Part shown: positions 1 to 13,958 of the stretch, one piece after another
Layout of the letters: the number at the start of each line of letters is the position of its first letter
Position numbering within the stretch: the stretch's first letter is position 1
Origin: Uranotaenia lowii
Lineage: Eukaryota > Arthropoda > Insecta > Diptera > Culicidae
Length of the DNA stretch: 64,000 nucleotides
Direction of reading: 5' to 3'
NCBI RefSeq assembly: GCF_029784155.1
Contig: NC_073692.1
Span: 427,843,324 to 427,907,323 of the forward strand
Translations under genes and position numbers: made by a program
Notes under the pieces: model-generated
What the model was told of the DNA's origin: nothing
What the model saw: the letters and a program-made list of their open reading frames with translations, nothing else
Database searches by the model: none

Positions 1-1839
<1,839 letters not shown>

Positions 1840-2242
1840 TCATGTCAATTGGATGAGGTGAGAGAAAAACTAAAGTCAAAGTTTATGACGAACGTTTGGG
1901 CGAATCGAGTTCAAAGACCTTTAAGTCAAACTCGGGTGAGCTGCTGGTGCGGAATCGAAAAATTAAACACAAAAAAAATGCAGACCAACCGGAGCTGTTA
2001 AAACTTTACATGGACCCCTGCATTTTCGGGAAAAGAAGTGACTCTCGGAGTCGGAATCGAGTTAAAACTTAACGAGCCAGAAAAGGGGCGTTTAACTGAT
2101 TCCACCAAACCAGGCAGACAGAGGCACCCCATAACATTAACAACAAACTTTTGGGGTTCCTCCGGCAGCTCGTCGTTAGATGTTGTTCCGAAACTTGCTC
2201 TGCCGACTTGCTTGCTTGCTCATATAATGGCTCCCAAGTTTT

Positions 2243-2255
2243 CGGTCAATGAACT
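2243..2255. promoter_or_regulatory. Near-consensus ecdysone response element next to the zinc-finger-1 exon
   Basis: CGGTCAATGAACT matches 12 of 13 positions of RGKTCANTGAMCY (only the first purine fails). It lies about 460 bp 5' of the zinc-finger-1 exon in GC-richer unique sequence. Confidence 0.35.
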
Positions 2256-2409
2256 TGGTTGGCCGGCCGCCTGAGGAGCATATTTACACACCGGGTATGG
2301 CTTCTGTGCACTTTGAGTTTCACTTTTTTTTTTCTTGTTGTTGCCTCTATCGTTTGGTGGTTTTATTTATAGCAGGTACTTTGAAATTGACTTTACTTTG
2401 AAATTATCG

Positions 2410-3420
2410 TTTGGAGTTTGATTAAACCCTTACATGGTTATCTTTTTTTTTTTTTAAGTTTGTCTGATCTATATTCAACTATTTTGGCTAAACAACTTCA
2501 ACCGTAAAGGCGCAATTCACTGACCAAATCACTCAGATATATATTTTTTCTTTCTACCAAACACTCAGATAAAATTTCACTTAGTGCCTAAGAAAGCTGA
2601 AATTAGAAGCTATATGCTGCGCACAAGGATATATTTTATGAATTTTTCTAAGGATTATACACAAAAAATGGAGGAAAGGTTGTGTGAAAATCGTACTTTC
2701 AAATCAATGGACAGTCAAAATTGTTTCAGTCACAGTAGAAAAATTGGGCAAAAGTGGTTTGAAAAGTTGACGTAATCCGACACATTTTGGCATTCTCAAA
2801 ATACAAAACCCAAAGTTTTCGACGAATTTTCAAAGGCAGCTGTCTTCCGAACTTTATATTTGTAATTTTTCACCTTAATTCAACTGAGTATATAAACTCA
2901 AGATTTTCTCTAAAAAAATTAAAATCACCAGACCAACTTCATACTGGTTCTGGGGGATACCAAAAAGAGAGAAAATCCCACTAAAATGATCAAACAAATT
3001 TACAGCCGATGATTGAAATTGTGTTAAATTGTGCGGGAAAACGAGTATATTTGAGTAAAAGTGTGAGAATCCAGTGTTAGAAGAGGAGAGATAATTTAGG
3101 AATTTTTATCTTAGTCATTAAAAACAAGATACGATGATTTTTCGCCAATTTTTTTTTCGAGATAACACCAGATCTCCGACGTTTCATGCATTTTTAAGTC
3201 ATTTGGCATTAAAATTAAAAACTCGATTTTTCCGATTTTCTTCCTATGGTAATTTTTGAGGGTCAAAAAACCGAAATTTTGAGCGAAACAAGTCCGATTG
3301 AGCTGAAATTTGGCACAGGTCAATTTTTTGAGCCAATCTACAAAATTTTTATGGTTGGTTTGCGAAACTCTGATGATGAGCATGTATCGTCAAATGTAAA
3401 ACGCATCTAATCATGTTTAA
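2410..3420. repeat. Interspersed repeat, copies at 2.5 kb and (inverted) 54.6 kb
   Basis: The stretch around 2575-2760 (CACTTAGTGCCTAAGAAAGC onward, then GCGCACAAGGATATA) reappears as its reverse complement around 54540-54745. The left edge near 2428 (TTAAACCCTTAC) vaguely resembles the TTAACCC end of the 53.9-55.0 kb element, so both may belong to one TTAA-type family. The part at 3110-3380 carries another repeat-like segment (GAGCTGAAATTTGGCAC). No intact gene. Confidence 0.45.
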
Positions 3421-4067
3421 CGTATCTAACCAAACTTTTTGCACCTTTTTTTTAACAAAACTTTTTCATAGACTCCCCGAGGATTGTATTTCAAAGGCTG
3501 TAGTTTATACACCCTTTTTCAATTTAATAATTTGTTTTTTTTAATAGGTTCCAAATCTTTAAAAAGAGGAAAATATTCTTTTTCAATACTTCGATCAATA
3601 AGCTAACTAATTTTTTTTGGTTAGAAACTAAACCTTACCTTGTAATTTTTATCATTAATTTTAAAATTTATGCATTTTATCAATTAAAAGAATCTTATTT
3701 ATTTGATTGTCTAGCTCTCGTTTTTGAATGCACTTATAAAAATGTTCTTAGCCTAAAAAAATACTAGTTTATACAACTGGACCCAACGAAAGCAGGACAA
3801 ACTATTTTTTGTCTGAATTGAGGCGCTGTCCAAATGATAGAAAACGCGCTTCAAAGTTGTTCAGGTGCTCGATTTTTCATATATATTTTTTTTTAATTCG
3901 AGTTGCTTTAATTCTATCAATAAAGTGTTTATAAAAAATTGAAAAAAATCTGAGTTTTGAACCAGATGTATGAATAAATCAAAATCGATGATTTTGCCAC
4001 TTACATCCCTCTGGTCATGAGGATCTCAATTTCAAAAGATTTTTTTTCCAAATTTTTATTATAATTA

Positions 4068-4799
4068 GGGGCGTCCATTTATTATGTAACGCTCTCAGGG
4101 GAAGGCGGGTGAGAGTGTAAGCTCGAGCGTTACTAATTATGATATAGGAGAGATGGAGAGGTATGTTCAGCATTACGTAACGATTTTTTCTTCTTAAAAA
4201 TTCTATTCTTCTGGCAACTACTTAAACTTAAAAGTTTAACGATTACAATTTCTACCTGATCTGAAATGATGAACCGATAAAAGTCTGTTTAAGAAATAAG
4301 CTTGCCAGATTCTCCGGTTCTATTCGGACTTGTCCAGATATTTAATACAAAATTTAGTAGACAGGAAAAGCCTGATCCGGCCCCGTTGCCCGGAATTCAT
4401 TGGAAAAAGCACAGATTTTGCCCAGATTTACCCATCTTTTTTCTTAATCGAACGAAAAAACAAATTGCATTATATTTTTTTATGCGTTGTCCAAAACGAA
4501 TTTTTTTTCAGCAAGTTTGATAAAAATAGTCATGAAAAGTTTTGTCGAAACCTAAAATACGATTTAAAATCTGCTGATAAGTTTTGATGGAAATTTGTTT
4601 TTTCAAGTTTTTTTTTCTTGATTTTAAAATTAAAACCTGTTTTTGAACCTTCTAAATTAAAATTCAAAAATAGGAAAAGATAACAGGGAGGGGAGTTTCA
4701 GCCTTTCGTGATATTCATGGGAAGTGATTTGTGACATACGTGAGAGGGAGAAGGTCACTAAAGTGCATTTTTTGCGTTACGTAATTTATAGATGCCGCC
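4068..4799. mobile_element. PIF/Harbinger-like MITE (732 bp) with nested insertion
   Basis: Imperfect terminal inverted repeats GGGGCGTCCATTTATTATG... (4068) and its partner ending ...TATAGATGCCGCC (4799) share a GTAACGC inner edge and are flanked by TTA on both sides (4065-4067 and 4800-4802). GG-starting termini with a TTA duplication are typical of PIF/Harbinger. The interior holds no transposase and is interrupted by a CCGG-type MITE fragment at 4297-4620, so this is a non-autonomous, older host element. Confidence 0.7.
4297..4620 (+). mobile_element. Fragment of the CCGG-rich MITE family, nested
   Basis: It begins GCTTGCCAGATTCTCCGG and continues TTTAATACAAAATTTAG, parallel to the start and interior of the copy at 10393-10845 (same orientation). 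The 3' terminus is missing. It sits inside the Harbinger-like element, giving an order of insertion. Confidence 0.6.
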
Positions 4800-4818
4800 T
4801 TAGCCCATTTTGTTCCAT

Positions 4819-4967
4819 ATTTTGCCTGGCTTTTACCAGACCGAACTGACCGCCATGAAAAAATTTAGAAACATAAAAAATTGAATTTAATTCATACTCA
4901 AGATAAAAAAAACCAATATGATTGATTGAAATGAATTCCTTGGATCTGATCGAATCCCGACCATTTA
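4819..4967. repeat. Short palindromic MITE, diverged copy
   Basis: TTACCAGACCGAACTGACCGCCATG near the left and GAATCCCGACCAT near the right match the arms of the palindromic element at 59963-60256, including a shared internal TTCCTTGGAT. Eroded copy. Confidence 0.55.
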
Positions 4968-4999
4968 TCCGAATTAAACCCTAGTTTTGTCCAATTTAA

Positions 5000-6600
5000 T
5001 TTCAAATATGTTTTATTTTGGTTACAGTTCTATTTCGTTTGCATCTTATCCCGTTTTCTATTCACTGTTTTGTTCTGTTTTGGTCTCATTTCCTTGATTT
5101 TTTTTTCAATTTTTTCAATTTTTTTTTTAGCTATTCCTCACCGATTGTATCCCATTTTGTCCTATTTTTCAAGTTTTCTTTTCCATTTCCTTATTTTTTT
5201 TTTCATTTTTGTCACAATGTTTTCAAACTTTTGTTACATTTCTGCGTTTTTTCTATTTTTGTCCCGTTTTGTTTAAATTTCAGTGTATTTTTATCATATT
5301 TTTTTGGTTTGTTGTCCCATTTTGTTCTATGTTCGTCCCGTTTTTAATTTCTACCCGTTTTTTTGTTTAATTTTTGTCAATTTTTACCAACATCATATTT
5401 TTTTTTTAATTTTTCTGTTAATATCTACTTATTAAATTTCTCTATTGTACCAATTTTATCTATTTTAACAATTTCCTCAATTTTATCGACTTATTTTTTT
5501 TAACGTGTTATCTGATTTTATTTATTTAATCTTTGTGATGAATATTGCGAATTTTAACACTTTTTTCAATTTTATAGATTATATCAATTTTAACTAATTC
5601 GATCGATTGCATCAATTTTATCGATTAATTTTTGATGAAATTTTTATCAAAATGTTGTTAATTTGTAAAATTTTATCAATTTAATCCAATTCATCGATTT
5701 TATCAATTTTTGTTTTACTTTGCATCACTTTGCATTTTTAACCATTTTTTATCTTGTTTTTATTTTATTTAAAAAATCTATCGATCTTTATAGAGTTTTA
5801 GCTTTAGAGATTCTGTCAATTTGATCATTTTAATCGATTTTATTGAATCCATCGATTTCATAAATTTTGCCAAATAAAAAGATTTTATCCAAACTATCTA
5901 ATAGAGGTTTTTGTTGTAATTTTTAGAATACTTAATCAGAGGTGCCCGCAATATATAAAAAAGATCATTTTTCCTATAAAGAACTATAGAACTCATAGTT
6001 GAGTTTATTACAATAACTCTTTTCCCGTTAGAGGCATCTTAAACTGGAATAATCTTCCTACCCAACTTAAATCCATAAAAATCATACCCATATAAAATTC
6101 ATAAATCAAAATTCAAGATAGGTTCACTAGTAAGATTAGCATTAATTAGGGATAAGTTAAGAAAGGGATAGTTAAGAAACAAACTAAATCAGAAACTTTG
6201 CGTAGAAAATTGAAATTCAAATCAAAGCTAACCCCAATTGTAACACATTTAAAGGATTTGGTCTTACGTTACAGGAATTAATAAATAATAAATTAGTGAT
6301 ATAATGGAAGTGTTTACTTTTAAGGAACTTAAACGTTAAAATTAGACATACAATTCTGAAACTAAAGACAGTGTTAGAAATTTTAAACTATTTTGTTAAC
6401 GTCTAGATTTTTTTCAGAGTTAAAATAAAATGTAAAATCTTAACAGCATTTCGGCTCAATAAAAAAATCCAGCATAATGAATGCTCTAAACATTTTCTTT
6501 TGAAATTGGTAAATATCAGATTATTAAAGAAGAGATCTTTTTAATATAAGAGATCTAAGCTGAGATTGTAAACTTAAGGAAGTAAGTTGTCTAAATGTAA
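5000..6600. repeat. T-rich low-complexity tract, then A/T-rich sequence
   Basis: 5010-5400 is dominated by TTTTGTCCCATTTTG-like words; 5400-5890 by degenerate TTTTATCAATTTTATCGATT words. Open frames here encode only Phe/Leu-rich strings and are not genes. From 5900 to 6600 the sequence is A/T-rich without recognisable features. Confidence 0.6.
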
Positions 6601-8330
6601 AAAAAAATCAGTGAAAAATAATAAAATCATCGAGCTGGCAAGCGTAATACAGATATAATACTGAAATAAAAAACAATCTGTGAAGGCATCACTTCAGACA
6701 AGCTATAAATCAAAACAATTAAACGAAAACTAATCATGATCGCAATTGAAAAGTGAAACTCCACCAAAAGATGCACTAGCACACCCACACACACCCAACT
6801 CATTATCCAAATCGATGATGCACTTCTGCTGTTCGCTTGAATTGCCGCGCGGCTGGTTGATGCAACGAACAGCGGCCGGTCACTGGCCAACGCAGTTGAA
6901 CTTGTAACTACTCTCTAGAGTTGTTATACATAAATACATTCATAAGCTTAACTAGCAGAGCCGACCAAAGAAGACCGATATGCTTTGAGAGGGAAAACCT
7001 ACTAGCTAAGCTCCACTAATAATGGCCAGGGGCCCGAGTTCACCGGCGGTCATTCACCAGCTGCTGCAGTCCTCCACGCGGTCAACGCGCGTTGAAAAAT
7101 CGGTGAAAGTAAATAAAATCACACACTCCAAATGGGAAAGTGCTGCCAACCACCACCAATAAATATGTACAAAATCCTAGGTAAGTAGGTACCACAACAA
7201 AACTTCACTTTTTTCGCGCATAATTTTAGGCGCCTTGTGAAGTTTATGCTGCTTCACTTTTTCTGAGTTTTCAGTTTCCCCACACCCGTGCACATTCCCA
7301 CAACAGTCAGAGTCAACCAGCTATCACTATCACTCTCTTTCGGATTCACAACATCTCCTACTGACTAGTAACTACCTAGTTGCTTTACAACTTTCTTCGT
7401 TGCTATTGCCTCTACGTTTCGTTTCGTTTCCTTTGCTGGTCAAGCCAGTTGATTTCGCTAGTATTTTTATGTTTTTATATAATCTTCATCATCATGTTTC
7501 ATCGTCCGATCACTCCATCCCCCCATCCTCCTAACCATCTCTCATATCAGCGTGGAGGTAAATAGTGGACCTTCCTGGGCTCTCTCCGGATGGACGAATT
7601 CGGTTTATCCATCCAGAGCTCTAGGAACGGAAAAAGTGAAGCCTTGCGTCATATAAAGTTGTTGTATAACGCGGCCCCCCGAAGAGAATCGCATCTCATC
7701 CTCGTTTCATGATAACAACGGAACAGGGAAAGGGGGGATGATGATAAACCACTTTCTCCGATTTGGAAAAAGCTTGTTCGATGCACCTTATTTGGGGGCA
7801 AAAAACGAACGAATGCGCGGCGAGGTCTTGTCCAATCGATCGACGACCACCAGTTGGCCAGAGTCAGCGATATCAGTAGCAGATCAACTGCTTCTTCTAT
7901 ATGGATCAAGATCGGGTTTGAGGCCGGTTTGGGTCCGTCCGCTGCTAGGAGGTGATAATTGAGTGCGATAAATCATCAACCTTTCCTCAGCTATGTAGGC
8001 TTGCTTGCCGTTCGTTGGCGGTAGGCCGGAATTATGGTTCATTCCCAGACCATTCTTAACGTTTGAGCCGGGGCGCACTCTCTTTATGGTTGACCAATTT
8101 CCAAGCTTTCCTTTTCGAATTTTCCTCGCCTTTATTTGAGTTGGTTAAAAGAAAAGTGAATTCCAAGGCTATAAAAAACAAAGTTTGGTGGGAGTTTTGT
8201 GGGTTTATCATCTTCAGGGTTGTGAGAACTTTTGAAAAAGCCTTTGGAAAAGATCCGCATATAATTGGATTCTGTTCATGAATGATGGATGTAGTACCTG
8301 GAATTCGATTTATCAACTTCCAATCAAATA
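6600..8330. other. GC-richer unique island in the E75A intron
   Basis: Composition rises and low-complexity words disappear. Short open frames exist on both strands but none resembles a known protein. It could be regulatory DNA of E75. Nothing specific can be assigned. Confidence 0.35.
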
Positions 8331-8681
8331 AAAATGCAAGAAAACTACTTTACTCGGTATCTCCGAATTTCTTCTTTGAGTTTATTATTTTTTTTTATTA
8401 CAGTTTCAAACGTGGTTGGATGAAACGCTCACTAGATAAGCTACAGCTGAACTGCTGAAGTTATTGTTTGAAAATATTCAAAATAATTTCAGGATCAATT
8501 GGTTCAAACTGAGTAGATAAATTTAAATTTGCAATAAAAATAGCGAATCAAAGAAGAACTTGGAATCTCACAACTTACAAGCGTCGTCTCTACTTTAAGA
8601 AACCTACATGGTCTGTTCCTGGTGCTGAATTTACCAAAACTGGCAGTTGTTTTTGCGAGTGTATTTTATAGGCATATTGGT

Positions 8682-9098
8682 AAGGTTGCCAGAATTTTTT
8701 CAGCACGCATCCGGGCCGGACAAACCGGGCAATTTTTATGTAAAACCTTGCAAAATCCGGTCATTCGATATCAAATTTTCTTAGAACTCAGAAATTCCTC
8801 AACAAAAATCGAGAAAAAAATGAAAAAAAAAATTTTTTTTATCAAAATTCATCGATATATTTTGAATCGTATTTTAGGCTTCCAAAAAACCTTTCATGAT
8901 TATTTTTATAAAACTTGCTCAAATAATTTCGTTTTGAAGGTATTTGTTGTTTTTTTTTGTTCAATTTTCCAAATAAAGTGGATAAATCCGGACATTTTTC
9001 CATGAAATCCGGGCAACCGGGCCGGTTCGGACTGTTCTCAAATTTAGTATTGAATATCCGGGCAAACCCGGATAAAACCGGGCAATCTGGCAACCTTA
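8682..9098 (-). mobile_element. Complete CCGG-rich MITE (~415 bp)
   Basis: Terminal inverted repeats AAGGTTGCCAGA (8682-8693) and TCTGGCAACCTT (9086-9097) enclose a non-coding element full of CCGGGCCGG and CCCGGAT words near both ends. The flanks share TATTGG(G)TA. It runs opposite to the copy at 10393-10845. Superfamily unassigned. Confidence 0.8.
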
Positions 9099-9099
9099 T

Positions 9100-10380
9100 A
9101 TTGGGTATTTTAGCAGAAGGACAATTAAAATACGTGAGAAAATTTATATGTCCGTTTAACGTTTACGTTTACTAATGGTGCCCACATGTTTTTCACTTCG
9201 TCCTATGTTCAAAACCGCTGTCGAAAATCCGCTAGTTTTCTACCAAATACTCGAAAAATACTGGACCATTTCTTTACAGTTGAACATTTATATAATATTC
9301 GGATTTTTTTGCCTATTTTTGAGAAATTATAATATTTTTGGACCTTGCTTACAGTAAATTAAAAAAGCATCTCATAAGTATTGATCACTAAAAGTATTGA
9401 TTCCAGTCGTTCAAATATTGAACATGAAATTTTCGAAATATTCAGAGTGTCTTTTTTTTTAAATAGTTTTGGAAAAGTACCTAAATGGAACAACATTCTC
9501 TAAGAAGTAGTTTGAAAAAATTATCATTTGTTTATAAAAGTGGTGAGCAACCTTTTAAATCAATAATGCTCTATAATAATTTTCTGTTCTCGAGAACAAA
9601 AGAAAGTAAATTTTCAATAACACTACAGATTTTTGACGTAAAACTTTACAAAAGGAACATAAAAATAACCTTCAGCATCGTTTATCAAATTAAGTTTTTC
9701 TCTCAATCAAAGTCAGTTTTGTGGTCTGTCTTTATAAAGTTGGACGTTGAATCGTTTGCGAATTTCTAAAAAGTTTTTCCACAGGTTGTTGTTGATGTTG
9801 AGCAAAGTTACTAAAATTCGCAAGAGAATGTATAATTTTACTGATTCCTAAGCAAATTTTATCAAGTAATCTAGGTTGGCGGTTATTTTCTTGATTGTTA
9901 ATTTTTAAACAGATTTAGAATTATTTTCCTCATTAAGTTTTGATATCCCTGGGAAAGGTTTAGGAACACAACTACGTGACATTTTGTTTTCAGGATATGG
10001 CATCATTGAAACTCATATTCGAATTCTTAAAAAAATGTTGGCTTACAATTCTGAATATACGGACGAGATACACCTGAGGATCAACCGAAACCCATTGAAA
10101 ATTGGACTGAGAAATACAAAATCCAAGACTGTAAAACTGTAGATTTGAAAAACTGAATTACAAAATCCAGAAATTATAAAACCGATTGAAAACATAAGCA
10201 GAAGAAAATAATTTTATTTTTATATCGTGTATTGATAGTGTTTATTAAGTTTAAAAAGCTTTTGCTGACTTGCAATTAGTGATTGATTTTGAAGTTGTAG
10301 GTAAGCCTTTATGAGAAATCGAAAAAAATGAATGAAAAAAAGCTTGTGGCTGTAAAAGAAATAGGAAAACAGGTAATTGT
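9100..10380. other. A/T-rich intronic sequence, nothing recognised
   Basis: Short open frames only, with no protein-like pattern and no clear repeat boundaries. Confidence 0.5.
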
Positions 10381-10392
10381 ACGGATAACATA

Positions 10393-10845
10393 AGGTTGCC
10401 AGATTGTCCGGTTTTATCCGGGTTCGCCCGGATATTTAATACAAAATTTGGGAAAAGTCCGACCGGGTCCAGTTGCTCGGATTTCATTAAAAATGCCTGG
10501 ATTTTGTCCTTATATATTCACATCACAAATCAAAAAAAAAAAAAAAATTAAATGTATTTTTTTTTTATTTATGCATCCAAAATAAAATTTTGTAAGTTTC
10601 ATAAAAAAATCATGAAAGGTTTTTTGGAAGCCCTCAATTCAATTTGAAATCTGTTGATAAATTTAGAATACAATTTTTTTTTCGTTTTATGTTGAGTTAT
10701 TTCTGGGTTTCTATAAAATTTGCCCGGATATTGCCCGGATTTTCGGTTGTCCATTTTAAAACCAAATGGCTGGATTTTGCCAAGATTTTATATGAAATCT
10801 CCCGGATTTGTCCGGTCCGGATATGAACAAATTCTGGCAACCTAA
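10393..10845 (+). mobile_element. Complete CCGG-rich MITE (453 bp) with target duplication
   Basis: Starts AGGTTGCCAGATTGTCCGG and ends AATTCTGGCAACCTAA. GGATAACATA occurs directly before (10383-10392) and directly after (10846-10855) the element, a clean 8-10-bp target-site duplication depending on where the terminus is placed. No coding capacity. Confidence 0.85.
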
Positions 10846-10979
10846 GGATAACATACAATCTGGAATTGTTATTCCTTGATTAATTCAAAATCACTGGCTG
10901 TAATTAATACAGTATGATAATAAAGTTCCCGTAATTTCAAAAACAGACTCAATTTGCTATGCATTATCTTACTAAACTA

Positions 10980-11062
10980 AGGTTGCCAGATTGCCCGGTT
11001 TTATTCGGGTTTGCCCGGATATTCAATACAAAATTCGGCAAAAGTTCGGCCTGGCAACCTTA
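10980..11062 (+). mobile_element. Internally deleted CCGG-rich MITE (83 bp) with target duplication
   Basis: AGGTTGCCAGATTGCCCGG... runs straight into ...CGGCCTGGCAACCTTA. TACTAAACTA flanks both sides (10970-10979 and 11063-11072). The termini and duplication are intact although nearly all of the interior is gone. Confidence 0.85.
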
Positions 11063-11099
11063 TACTAAACTAACTAAACTATCAATTACATTTTTCAAA

Positions 11100-11655
11100 C
11101 TTAAAAAAAAACAATAAAATTTGAACAAAACAACAATCCTCTTTTGATCTTTATGCATTTTTGAAAACGCTTTCGAATGTGTGCAGGTGCTTCTTTTTTA
11201 ACATGTGACTCGTGTTTTTAACACTCGATGTACTGAAAAAAATATCTGAAGATTTCGTCGCGACCATTTCGAATGGAAATTCATATATGTATAATATATT
11301 CAAATAATTTGTAAAAGTTATTTTGCAAATGGTTTTGTTTCTTTCTATTAAAAAAGTATTAATAGATTTAGAGTAAGGACACACATCCAGGCCATTTCAT
11401 CTAAAAATCTGGCAAGATCCGATTGAGAGGTTGACATTAAATCACATAAAACAGATCATATAAGAGTGATGAAGATCTGACGAAGCATCAGATGGAAAAT
11501 TGTACGGTGATGGACATACGCGGGAGCAAGACGAATAAGTCGTACAAAATAGATAAAATAAGTAAACAATACATATTATCCTAGGGATAAACTGTCCCTC
11601 CCACTCCTAAAGATGGAGGAAGGACCCAAATGGGCCTGTGGGACCATCACAAAAA
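11100..11655. other. A/T-rich intronic sequence, nothing recognised
   Basis: No repeat ends or protein-like frame could be identified. Confidence 0.45.
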
Positions 11656-11659
11656 AAAA

Positions 11660-12080
11660 TTTAAAAAATCCGGGCATTGGATTCAAATTTTTAAACCCAA
11701 AATCCAGGCAATATCTGGGCAAATTTAGTCAATACTCTGGAATCATTCGTCCAAACTTAAGATGAAAAACACTTGAAAAAATTTTTTTTTTCATGGCAAC
11801 ACATCATCAAATTTAAAATCGTGTTTTGAAATTTTAAAAAACCGTTCAAGTTGATTTTGGTAAAATTGCATCAAAAAATGTCGTTATCTACGCAAAAAAA
11901 TAAAATTATAAAAATTTTCTTCAAGTTTTTTTATTGACTTTGCAAACAAAGTTAATAAATCCGGACCAAATCAGGGCTTTTTCTATGATATCTGGGCAAT
12001 CGGACCGGACCGGACTTTTCTCAATTTTTGTATAAAATATCCGCAGGTCCGATAAAATCCGGTCAATCTAGCAAGCTCAG
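11660..12080 (-). mobile_element. Degraded CCGG-rich MITE copy
   Basis: Contains AATCCGGGCATTGGATTC, a CCAGGCAATATCTGGGC stretch and ends GGTCAATCTAGCAAGCTC, corresponding to the copies at 8682 and 50163 in the same orientation. Termini are mutated. Confidence 0.6.
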
Positions 12081-13286
12081 TTTCGAGTCCAATATCACAC
12101 AATAAAAATGACTTGTTTAATTATTGAAATAAGCTTCAATTGCAACAATTTTTCCAAATTAATTAAAAGAGATATAATTAACAATAGGCCAATAAAAATC
12201 AGATAAGTATCGGTAGCCCCATTTTTAATTGCACGCCCAATCTACTCTTGCAATCCAAAACTCTTCATGTTTCCTTGCTCTACCCCCGATATTTAGTTCA
12301 TCTCTTTCCGAATAACCCACCGAATAAAGTCTCTAATTTCTTACTAGCTACCTACTAGTGAGGCAAACTCGCAAACGAAAGTGAAAAGTAAAAGTTTTTT
12401 TTTCTTCGTTCGATTATTTATTTTGCTCACGCCGAAATATGCTGCTCGCTGAGGCACCCTCTCGGTAGTAAGTAGTCACCCTCTTTTTTTAAAGAAAAGA
12501 AGCTATACAGAAAATGCTTTGGCAATCGAAACAACCCCGAAGCCGCCGGGCCGTGCGATGTTTTATGTTGCCGTGTTTGACTTTCTTTTTCTCTGAAGCG
12601 CACCTCCGAGACTTGGATAAACTAAAGACAAAAAAAAGTTCACCAGAAAGGTCTTTGACATTGGATTGTATGGCTTGCAGCAAATCCGGCCGGCGGCGGT
12701 TGTCATTGCTGCTTTCTTCCGAATTTTGACCGGCAGCCACACCGTGATAGGAATCGTAAAAAATATGCAACCATCTCTCTAAGAGGATCGGATCGCTTTC
12801 AAACCGGATCAACCGAATGGAATCATTGATGGTTGATTTACCACCCCCCTATTGAGCCTACTAGTAGATACATATGTATTTACTAGCTATCATCATCGGA
12901 TGAATTTATTAGGTGCGATTAGTGAGTTCGAAATCGAATTTGAAAATAGGTGGAAAAAATGAAATGGTTTCGAAAGCGAAAGTGGATCACGTGTTTTGAA
13001 CAGTTGGAACGCGTGCGATCAAATGAATTGCTTAGTTTTAATTTTACCATTTTTGTCCATTTTTCCCCAGGGCATTTAAAAAACTAAGTTGTTTGATTGA
13101 ATACCACAAAATAGCGAAATATACCACAAATAAAACATTATTAGCATAGGTGGCACCTTTAAACATTTAAGAAAGATATTGAGACAATCCCAAGCTTACA
13201 AATTCAACGCTAACTGACGCTAAACCTGTCCATCCAAGCAACCTTGATTTATCGGCAGGAAAAATCGCAACTTCTAACGTGCAGCC

Positions 13287-13303
13287 GAGGTTCATTGAAC
13301 CTC
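13287..13303. promoter_or_regulatory. Perfect IR1 ecdysone response element match
   Basis: GAGGTTCATTGAACCTC is a 17-nt perfect palindrome around one central base. Its 13-nt core (13289-13301) matches all 13 positions of the EcR/USP consensus RGKTCANTGAMCY. It lies in the E75A intron about 6.7 kb downstream of the E75A exon, inside a GC-richer island. E75 is a direct ecdysone target, so a functional site here is plausible; binding is not shown. Confidence 0.55.
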
Positions 13304-13945
13304 ACTCTTGAAGAAAAGAAAAAAAACACACACCAAAGAAAGGTCCAGCAGCAGCACAGCAACAGCATCTGTTGTTGATGCCGTTCCTAACCTTTTTTTT
13401 CGTTTGCCGGTGCCCTTTCGAAAACCGGTATCCATGGAGATGAAATCCGTACGTGAAACCACCACGTGAATCATCGGATTACAATCGCAGGCGGCCGCTG
13501 CTTACTTCTACTTCTGACTGCCTCCCGTCTAGTTAGGAGGTTTGTATGTAGATTGTCCGCCCGAAAAAGGGGAAGAAAGATCTGCATCCGAGCAAACACT
13601 TTCTTGGTAGTCGAGTCGAGTCAAGTCAGGGTGTGTGGGACGACGGCGACGACGAATCATAAAGCATAGCCAACTATGTTGGGAAACGCAGCTGGCTGGC
13701 TGGGATGCCGACGTTTTGGGTGGTTTTTCAAACATGACGAGAGTAAGAAAGAGAGTGCGAGTTTTGGGAGGAGATGCTTTCGTCGGTGGATAGATTCGAG
13801 GGAGGGGGAGAAGAAACACTCAGGCCAAAGCGGTGCGGTGGATGGAAAACGAGAGTGAGAGTTAAACAATGCTGCTAGCAGCATAGCACACAGAGCACAT
13901 TACCCAGGGGCGGTGGGCGAACAGAAGAAGAAAAAAAACAGCAGA

Positions 13946-13958
13946 AGGTCAATGGACT
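13946..13958. promoter_or_regulatory. Near-consensus ecdysone response element
   Basis: AGGTCAATGGACT matches 12 of 13 positions of RGKTCANTGAMCY (the A of the second half-site is G). It lies 645 bp from the perfect element, in the same GC-richer island of the E75A intron. Confidence 0.35.

Noticed and set aside
5018..5347. 109-codon Phe-rich frame resembling a membrane protein
   Set aside because: It is the translation of a T-rich low-complexity tract.
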